Of a stretch of DNA of 64,000 nucleotides, positions 58,902 to 64,000 are shown one piece after another. The DNA lies in NCBI RefSeq assembly GCF_000160555.1, contig NZ_GG749280.1:237890-301889 (forward strand). The letters run 5' to 3'. The stretch comes from Centipeda noxia ATCC 43541. Its GTDB lineage: Bacteria; Bacillota; Negativicutes; Selenomonadales; Selenomonadaceae. Position 1 is the first letter of the stretch. Each line of letters starts with the position of its first letter. The notes under the pieces were generated by a model, which saw only the letters and a program-made list of their open reading frames with translations, did not search any database and had not been told where the DNA came from. Both the position numbers and the translations under genes were made by a program.

Positions 58902-60119
58902 TCACTTGTTTCCCAATTCCTCATCCGTCAGCATATGTCCCATTTTTTCCTTCTTAACCGTCATATATTTGCGGTCGAACTCGTGCGTATGCATAACGAG
59001 CGGCACGCGCTCGACGATCTTCAGGCCGTAGCCCTCGAGTCCCGCGCGCTTTGCCGGGTTGTTCGTCATGAGACGGATCGTTGTAAGTCCGAGATCGGCG
59101 AGGATCTGCGCGCCGAGGCCGTAGTCGCGGAGATCCGGCGCAAAGCCGAGCTCAACATTCGCCTCCACCGTGTCGCGTCCCTGATCCTGGAGCGCATAGG
59201 CGCGCATCTTGTTCGCAAGGCCGATGCCGCGCCCCTCCTGCCGCACATAGAGGACAACGCCCTCGCCTGCCGCTTCGATCTGCTTGAGCGCCGCCGTGAG
59301 CTGATCGCCGCAGTCGCAGCGCATCGAGCCGAGTGCATCGCCCGTCAGGCATTCCGAGTGCACGCGCACGAGCACGTTCTGCTTACCGCGCACATCGCCC
59401 TTGACAACGGCGAGATCGCAGCGGTTATTGAGCGTATTCTCGTAGGCGAGCAGGCGGAAGTGTCCGTATTTGCTTGGGAAATCAACGTCCGAGATCTGAT
59501 GAACCAGCGTCTCCGTATGCTTGCGGTACTCGATGAGATCCTTGATCGTGATGATATGGAGCTCATGCTTTTTCGCAAATTCGATGAGCTCCGCCGTACG
59601 CATCATATGCCCGTCATCGGCCATGATCTCACAGCACAAGCCCGCCGGATAGAGGCCCGCCATACGCGCAAGATCCGTCGTCGCCTCCGTATGCCCCGCG
59701 CGGCGCAGCACGCCGCCCTCCACCGTACGCAGAGGAAAGACGTGGCCGGGCCGGCGAAAGCTCAACGGCTTCGCCGCAGGATCGATCAGCATCTTCACCG
59801 TGTGGCAGCGCTCGAATGCCGAGATTCCGGTCGTCGTATCGCAGGCGTCAATGCTGACCGTGAAGGCAGTCTCGTGGTTATCCGTATTGTTCTCCACCAT
59901 CTGCCCGATCTCAAGCTCATCGAGGCGGCTGCCGATGATCGGCGTGCAGATCAGTCCGCGCGCATACGTCGCCATAAAATTGATATGCGCGGGCGTGAGT
60001 TTTTCTGCGGCGACGATGATATCGCCCTCATTCTCCCGGTCCTCATCGTCGATGACAACGAGCATCCTGCCGGCTCTGATGTCCGCGACCGCCTGTTCAA
60101 TTGTTGCAAAGTCTGACAT
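58902..60119 (-). CDS. ribBA: Bifunctional DHBP synthase / GTP cyclohydrolase II
   Basis: Makes the two starting compounds of riboflavin. The N-terminal RibB domain has VVIDDEDRENEGDIIVAAEK and RRPGHVFPLRTVEGGVLRRA with HTEATTDLARMAG; the C-terminal RibA domain has the zinc site CLTGDALGSMRCDCGDQL and RQEGRGIGLANKMRAYALQD. ATG 60119 follows AGGAGAGATAGC. Length of 405 aa is normal. Confidence 0.97.
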   Translation of the reverse strand: MSDFATIEQAVADIRAGRMLVVIDDEDRENEGDIIVAAEKLTPAHINFMATYARGLICTPIIGSRLDELEIGQMVENNTDNHETAFTVSIDACDTTTGISAFERCHTVKMLIDPAAKPLSFRRPGHVFPLRTVEGGVLRRAGHTEATTDLARMAGLYPAGLCCEIMADDGHMMRTAELIEFAKKHELHIITIKDLIEYRKHTETLVHQISDVDFPSKYGHFRLLAYENTLNNRCDLAVVKGDVRGKQNVLVRVHSECLTGDALGSMRCDCGDQLTAALKQIEAAGEGVVLYVRQEGRGIGLANKMRAYALQDQGRDTVEANVELGFAPDLRDYGLGAQILADLGLTTIRLMTNNPAKRAGLEGYGLKIVERVPLVMHTHEFDRKYMTVKKEKMGHMLTDEELGNK

Positions 60120-60129
60120 GCTATCTCTC

Positions 60130-60765
60130 CTAAAATCCATTTTGCAGAAGGAACTCCTGCGTTACCCTGCCGCTCTTATCCGCATGATCGGTGATGCCAA
60201 GCAGCTTCACTGCGTATTTCCCAAGAATGTCCGTCTCAATGTTGAGCGAACTGCCCGCTCGTTTCGCGCCGAGATTTGTCACGGTGCGGGTGTGCGGGAT
60301 CAGGCTGACAGTAAAATCCGCCGCACCCACAGCCGCCACCGTGAGACTGATGCCGTCAAGGGCAACCGAGCCTTTCTCCACGATGCCGCGCAGGATCTCA
60401 GGCGCCGCCGCTACCGTCATCAGGATAGCGTTGCCCTCCTCGCGCATCTCTTTGATGCGCCCGACGCCGTCGATGTGCCCGCTGACGAAATGCCCGCCGA
60501 GCCGCGTGGTCGGGAGCAGTGCGCGTTCGAGATTGAGCGGAGCCCCGTGCGCGAGACCCTCGAGCGACGTCCGCCGCATCGTCTCCGGCATGACCGCCGC
60601 GCGAAAACCGCGTGCGTCGAACTGCGTCACTGTGAGACAGATGCCGTTGACCGCAATGCTGTCCCCAATATGCGCATCGGATACGACGAGGCGCGCGCCG
60701 ATCGTGATCTCGCCGCGCGAGAGCCCCCCGAACACGCCGACCTCCTCAATGATTCCTGTAAACAT
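60130..60765 (-). CDS. ribE: Riboflavin synthase alpha subunit
   Basis: Final step, joining two lumazine molecules. The sequence begins MFTGIIEEVG and consists of two lumazine-binding repeats; first with GDSIAVNGICLTVTQFD and FRAAVMPETMRRTSL, second with GSVALDGISLTVAAVG and FTVSLIPHTRTVTNLG. Length of 211 aa is normal. Between ribD and ribBA. Confidence 0.97.
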   Translation of the reverse strand: MFTGIIEEVGVFGGLSRGEITIGARLVVSDAHIGDSIAVNGICLTVTQFDARGFRAAVMPETMRRTSLEGLAHGAPLNLERALLPTTRLGGHFVSGHIDGVGRIKEMREEGNAILMTVAAAPEILRGIVEKGSVALDGISLTVAAVGAADFTVSLIPHTRTVTNLGAKRAGSSLNIETDILGKYAVKLLGITDHADKSGRVTQEFLLQNGF

Positions 60766-60774
60766 GCCGCCTCC

Positions 60775-61887
60775 TCATTCCGACGGGATAATCGGATAGC
60801 CTGTAACCAAAAGATCCATGCCGATCTGTTCAACCGTCACATCGCCGAGGCGAAGCGCCGTCTGCGGGCTGTCAAAGCCTGCCCCTCCGACGGGGGTCGG
60901 TGCCGCAGCGCCGCCCATGAGCATCGGCGCGATAAACGCGTGTACCTTATCCGCATGTCCCCCCGCGAGAAATGACCAGTTTGCCTCTGCACCGCCCTCG
61001 ACAAAGAGCGACGTGCATTCGCGTTCCCCGAGCCAGTCCAGGAGGCACCCGATATCCACGCGCTCTGCACCGAGGGTCACAACCTCCGCGCCGCATGCAC
61101 GGAGGAGGTTCATGCGCTTCGGATCGGCGCGCTCACTCACGGCGATCACGGTTGGTGCCGCACCGTCCGTCACAAGCTTTGCAGAGATCGGCGTCCGCGC
61201 TTCGGAGTCGAGCACGATGCGCAGCGGGTGATGCCCCGGACGATCGGGCAGACGTGCCGTCAGGCTCGGGTCGTCGGCAAGCAGCGTACCAATGCCGATG
61301 AGAATGGCGTCATACGCGTCGCGATACTCATGTACGCGCATGCGGGCACTCTCCCCTGTGATCCACGCAGAGGCGCCCGTGCGGCTTGCAATCTTTCCAT
61401 CGAGCGTCATTGCTGTCTTGAGTGTGACAAAAGGACGCTTCGTCGTAATCCATTTGAGAAACGTCTCGTTCTGCCGACGCGCCTCATCTTCGAGTACGCC
61501 GGTCACAACTTCGATGCCCGCCGCCTCAAGCATCGCGATTCCGCGGCCCGCAACCAAGGGATTCGGATCGCAGAGCGCCACAACTACACGGGCAACCCCC
61601 GCCGCAATGACGGCCTCAGCGCAGGGGCCCGTACGCCCGTGATGCGCGCACGGTTCGAGTGTCACATAGAGCGCTGCTCCGCGCGCGAGGTCCCCTGCCA
61701 TCCGCAGCGCATGGATCTCCGCGTGCGGCTCGCCCGCCGCGCGGTGCCAGCCGTTTGCAACGACCACACCGTCACGTACGATAAGCGCGCCGACCAGCGG
61801 ATTTGGAGATGTGCGTCCGCGCGCAAATTCCGCAAGGCGCAGCGCCTCCCGCATATAGGATTCGTCAAGAGCACGTTGTTCATTCAT
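60775..61887 (-). CDS. ribD: Bifunctional riboflavin deaminase-reductase RibD
   Basis: Deaminates and then reduces the pyrimidine intermediate. The N-terminal deaminase has the zinc motifs GEPHAEIHALRMAG and EPCAHHGRTGPCAEAVI; the C-terminal reductase has KTAMTLDGKIASRTGASAWI and LFVEGGAEANWSFLAGG. Length of 370 aa is normal. First gene of the operon, 55 bp after the riboswitch terminator. Confidence 0.97.
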   Translation of the reverse strand: MNEQRALDESYMREALRLAEFARGRTSPNPLVGALIVRDGVVVANGWHRAAGEPHAEIHALRMAGDLARGAALYVTLEPCAHHGRTGPCAEAVIAAGVARVVVALCDPNPLVAGRGIAMLEAAGIEVVTGVLEDEARRQNETFLKWITTKRPFVTLKTAMTLDGKIASRTGASAWITGESARMRVHEYRDAYDAILIGIGTLLADDPSLTARLPDRPGHHPLRIVLDSEARTPISAKLVTDGAAPTVIAVSERADPKRMNLLRACGAEVVTLGAERVDIGCLLDWLGERECTSLFVEGGAEANWSFLAGGHADKVHAFIAPMLMGGAAAPTPVGGAGFDSPQTALRLGDVTVEQIGMDLLVTGYPIIPSE

Positions 61888-61941
61888 AGTGATCCGTTCT
61901 ATTCTCTTTGTTCAGCGAGGCACATACAAGCAAGCAGCAGA

Positions 61942-61976
61942 ATAAAAATACCGCCGGAAGGATTCTCCTCCGGCGG
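61942..61976 (-). terminator. Riboswitch expression-platform terminator
   Basis: Minus strand CCGCCGGA...TCCGGCGG hairpin (61976-61951) followed by TATTTTTATT, between the FMN aptamer and ribD. It is the off-state terminator when FMN is bound. Confidence 0.9.
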
Positions 61977-62002
61977 CACATAAATCGTCCAAATAAGACG
62001 CG

Positions 62003-62131
62003 CCTTTTCCCATCCAGACTGCAGAAGCAACTCACTTCCTTCACTGTCGGCTTCGGAATCACACCGAATCGTGCCCCGTGCAGGGGCTTGCGGGCTGTAC
62101 CGCCGGTGGGGATTTTCACCCCGCCTCAAAG
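62003..62131 (-). ncRNA. FMN riboswitch (RFN element)
   Basis: The minus strand carries the conserved RFN blocks in order: GAGGCGGGGTGAAAATCCCC, ACCGGCGGT, AGCCCGC, GATTCGGTGTGATTCCGAAG, CCGACAGT and GTCTGGATGGG. These form the six-stem FMN aptamer. It binds FMN and lowers rib expression through the terminator that follows. Confidence 0.97.
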
Positions 62132-62148
62132 AGCATCATTCGTATTGT

Positions 62149-62177
62149 ATTGTAACACTGTGTATTCGTGATGTCAA
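62149..62177 (-). promoter_or_regulatory. Promoter of the riboflavin operon
   Basis: Minus strand TTGACA (62177-62172), 17 bases, TACAAT (62154-62149). The -35 box overlaps the TGA stop codon of the dhaM gene. Confidence 0.85.
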
Positions 62178-62560
62178 TTGCCAATCTTCTGTGCGGCGCG
62201 CGTCTCCTCCGCACGGCGTACGACCTCATCAAGATTCGCTCCGCAGACCGATGCGATGGCAGCGACAACGCCCCCCTCGGCAACGGGACAGTCCGCCATG
62301 CGCAGCCGGCGATGGCCCATCTCCTCAACGATCGTCTCCACCGTCAGAATCGAACTGCCCGCGTCCATGAGAATAGCGACCCCGTCCTCACCGTACACGC
62401 TGTCGATCGCCGCAACAATCCGCGCATAACTCGTGCCGAAGCCGCCGTCCTCCATGCCGCCTGCTGTTGCGATGCGCGCGTCCTTTGCCATCATCCGGCA
62501 AGTCTCCGCGACACCGTGCGCCAACGCGGCGCTGTGCGTTACAATCACAAGTCCAACCAT
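62174..62560 (-). CDS. dhaM: DhaM-type PTS phosphocarrier (EIIA-Man domain only), without dhaK/dhaL nearby
   Basis: The phosphotransferase subunit of PTS-dependent dihydroxyacetone kinase passes phosphate from HPr to DhaL-ADP. The phospho-acceptor His9 is in VIVTHSAALAHG, and GGFGTSYARIVAAID with ILMDAGSSILTVETI is typical of DhaM rather than sugar EIIA. Only the EIIA domain (128 aa) is present. dhaK and dhaL are not in the window; the neighbours are a TerC gene one base upstream and the rib operon. They may be elsewhere, or the protein may have another partner. Confidence 0.82.
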   Translation of the reverse strand: MVGLVIVTHSAALAHGVAETCRMMAKDARIATAGGMEDGGFGTSYARIVAAIDSVYGEDGVAILMDAGSSILTVETIVEEMGHRRLRMADCPVAEGGVVAAIASVCGANLDEVVRRAEETRAAQKIGN

Positions 62561-62561
62561 G

Positions 62562-63233
62562 TTATTCGCTCCGCTGTCTCCGTCCGCCGATGCTGCATAC
62601 GATCCCTGCGAGCGCCGCCGGGATCAGTGTCTCAGCCTGCGGTGCAAAGCCGAGGATCATAGGGCCGATCGTGCGGTCATGCACAATCATCGTGCCGCCC
62701 GTCCAGCCGAGGATGGCAGCACCGATCACAACGAGCACGGGATATTTCTCCATCAGTTTCCCGATCAGCTGGCTGCCGCCTACGACAATCGGAATGCTGA
62801 TGATGAGACCGAGCACGACGAGCAGAAAATCGCCGTGTGACGCGCCCGCAATCGCAATCACGTTATCGATGCCCATTGCCGCATCCGCAACGATAATTGT
62901 CTTGACCGCGCCCGCAAACGTATCTGCCGCCTCTACGTGTTCCTCCGAGGCGGAGGGCCGCATGAGCCTTACCGCGATCGGCAGGAGCACAAGGCCGCCG
63001 ATCGCCTGCAGATACGGCACCGTAAGCAGCTGCACGGCAAAGAATGTCATGGCCAGACGAATAACGATCGCGCCCGCCGTACCGACGTAGATCGCGCGTT
63101 TGCGCAAATGCGCAGCCAGGCGGTTCGACGCCATCGCAATCACGACGGCATTATCCCCCGCAAGCACGAGATCCAGAATAATGATCGAAAAGAGGGCCAC
63201 AAAGAACTGTGACGAAAAGAGTTCGACTTCCAC
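62562..63233 (-). CDS. TerC family (YjbE-type) membrane protein
   Basis: Integral membrane protein of 223 aa with about seven helices. Family motifs: IILDLVLAGDNAVVIAMASN and VADAAMGIDNVIAIAGASHG, each with conserved Asp-Asn, as in TerC/Alx proteins. Bacillus relatives act in manganese export and metal loading; the function here is inferred. The stop codon lies one base before dhaM, so the pair is coupled. Confidence 0.9.
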   Translation of the reverse strand: MEVELFSSQFFVALFSIIILDLVLAGDNAVVIAMASNRLAAHLRKRAIYVGTAGAIVIRLAMTFFAVQLLTVPYLQAIGGLVLLPIAVRLMRPSASEEHVEAADTFAGAVKTIIVADAAMGIDNVIAIAGASHGDFLLVVLGLIISIPIVVGGSQLIGKLMEKYPVLVVIGAAILGWTGGTMIVHDRTIGPMILGFAPQAETLIPAALAGIVCSIGGRRQRSE

Positions 63234-63242
63234 AGCTTCTCC

Positions 63243-64000
63243 TTATTTCGCCATCATCTTTGCGAGCTTCTGCGCAAAGGCGACGGGATTCTCCGGCAGG
63301 ATGCCCTCAATCAAGAGAGCCTGCGTGTAAAGGAGATCGCAGTAGTCCTTGAACTCCTCGGTGTCCTTGCCCGCCGCGTGGACTTGCTGCAGCTTGGCAA
63401 AAAGATCGTGGTGCGGATTAATCTCGAGGATGCGCCGCGCCTTGAACATCGGATTGTTCATCTCGGCGAAGGTCTGCTCCATCGAGAGCGACGGCCCCGT
63501 CTCATCGGCGACCAGGCAGACCGCACTCGAACGCAGGCGCTGCGAGATCTTGACCTCTGCAATTTTGTCACCGAGCACGTCCTTGACGTCCTTGATGAGA
63601 TCGTCGTTCGCCTTTGCGATATCCTCGGTCTCCTTCTTCGCCGCCTCACTCTCAGCATCGTCAAGCCCCAAGTCGCCGCGGCTGATCGAGTGGAAGTTTT
63701 TCCCCTCGTACTCGTGTACCGTCTCGATCGCGAACTCATCGACCGGGTCGAGCAGGAAGAGTACCTCGAGTCCGCGCTCACGCAGCTGCTCCATCTGCGG
63801 CAGCTGCTCGATCGTCGCCTGATCCTTCGCCGTTGCGTAGTAAATGCTTTTCTGGCTCTCAGGCATCCGCTGGATGTACTCCTTCAGCGAGACGAGTTTA
63901 CCCTCCTTCGAGCTGTGGAACAGCAGGAGATCCTTCAGCTTATCCACTGTATCATGCCCGGAGTACATGCTGTTGTAGATGCCGATCTTCAGCATGCGGC
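63243..64000 (-). CDS. htpG: Chaperone HtpG (Hsp90), C-terminal part
   Basis: The frame is open through the right edge, so the N-terminal ATPase domain lies outside. Visible are the middle-domain end (FHSSKEGKLVSLKEYIQRMP, EVLFLLDPVDEFAIETVHEY) and the C-terminal dimerisation domain (VKISQRLRSSAVCLVADETG, NPMFKARRILEINPHHDLFA). It lacks a C-terminal MEEVD, as all bacterial HtpG do. It ends nine bases before the TerC gene. Confidence 0.95.
   Translation of the reverse strand, partial: RMLKIGIYNSMYSGHDTVDKLKDLLLFHSSKEGKLVSLKEYIQRMPESQKSIYYATAKDQATIEQLPQMEQLRERGLEVLFLLDPVDEFAIETVHEYEGKNFHSISRGDLGLDDAESEAAKKETEDIAKANDDLIKDVKDVLGDKIAEVKISQRLRSSAVCLVADETGPSLSMEQTFAEMNNPMFKARRILEINPHHDLFAKLQQVHAAGKDTEEFKDYCDLLYTQALLIEGILPENPVAFAQKLAKMMAK

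Noticed and set aside
1-64000. CRISPR arrays, rRNA genes, insertion sequences with terminal repeats
   Set aside because: No regularly spaced repeats, rRNA segments or transposase genes were seen anywhere in the window.

Overview
The window looks like a chromosome segment from a member of the Negativicutes, most likely Selenomonas or Centipeda (Selenomonadaceae). This is inferred from gene content: a Firmicutes-type fla/che cluster (fliY, cheC, cheD, flhF, flhG, fliA, fapA), CodY, and zinc-type L28 together with a GC-rich coding style. No database search was possible, so the genus is a judgement.

Bases 1-2629 are different: AT-rich and gene-poor. They hold the 3' end of a small HTH gene, an unrecognised 183-aa protein with an H-x-H motif, two adjacent perfect AT palindromes, and a tyrosine recombinase that ends about 100 bp from the 3' end of a tRNA-Pro gene. 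This is the classic layout of an element integrated into a tRNA gene; its far end is outside the window.

Bases 2739-23324 (minus strand) carry the downstream part of a large flagellar and chemotaxis cluster, in transcription order flbD, fliL, fliM, fliY, cheY, fliO, fliP, fliQ, fliR, flhB, flhA, flhF, flhG, a PilZ brake protein, cheB (no receiver domain), cheA, cheW, cheC, cheD, an unknown membrane protein, fliA, fapA, a small unknown protein and a membrane coiled-coil protein. Internal promoters are visible before fliL and flhA. motAB (36.9-38.6 kb) and flgE with its TIGR02530-type partner (41.3-43.9 kb) lie on the same strand further upstream, in the order expected for one ancestral cluster, but separated by unrelated genes.

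Bases 23478-36796 (minus) are housekeeping genes in tight runs: cdaA, cdaR, an FAD oxidoreductase, glmM, an EamA transporter, a C39-like cysteine peptidase, phoH, ybeY, era, a DUF502 protein and recO; then, upstream, acpS, nnrDE and ilvE. This couples c-di-AMP synthesis to peptidoglycan precursor synthesis. A LysR regulator and a Dcu-type C4-dicarboxylate transporter converge on a 50-bp palindrome at 39.7 kb.

Bases 43972-50711 (minus) hold an RsmJ-like methyltransferase, mutL, mutS and miaB. Two tRNA operons (Gly-Cys, then Glu-Asp-Phe) follow, each with a consensus promoter and terminator, flanking brnQ and a DedA gene. codY, rpmB, a beta-carbonic anhydrase-like gene, a YgjP-type peptidase, hslO and a YfcE-type phosphoesterase lead into a riboflavin operon (ribD, ribE, ribBA, a DJ-1/PfpI gene, ribH) controlled by an FMN riboswitch. 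An orphan dhaM, a TerC-family gene and the 3' part of htpG close the window.
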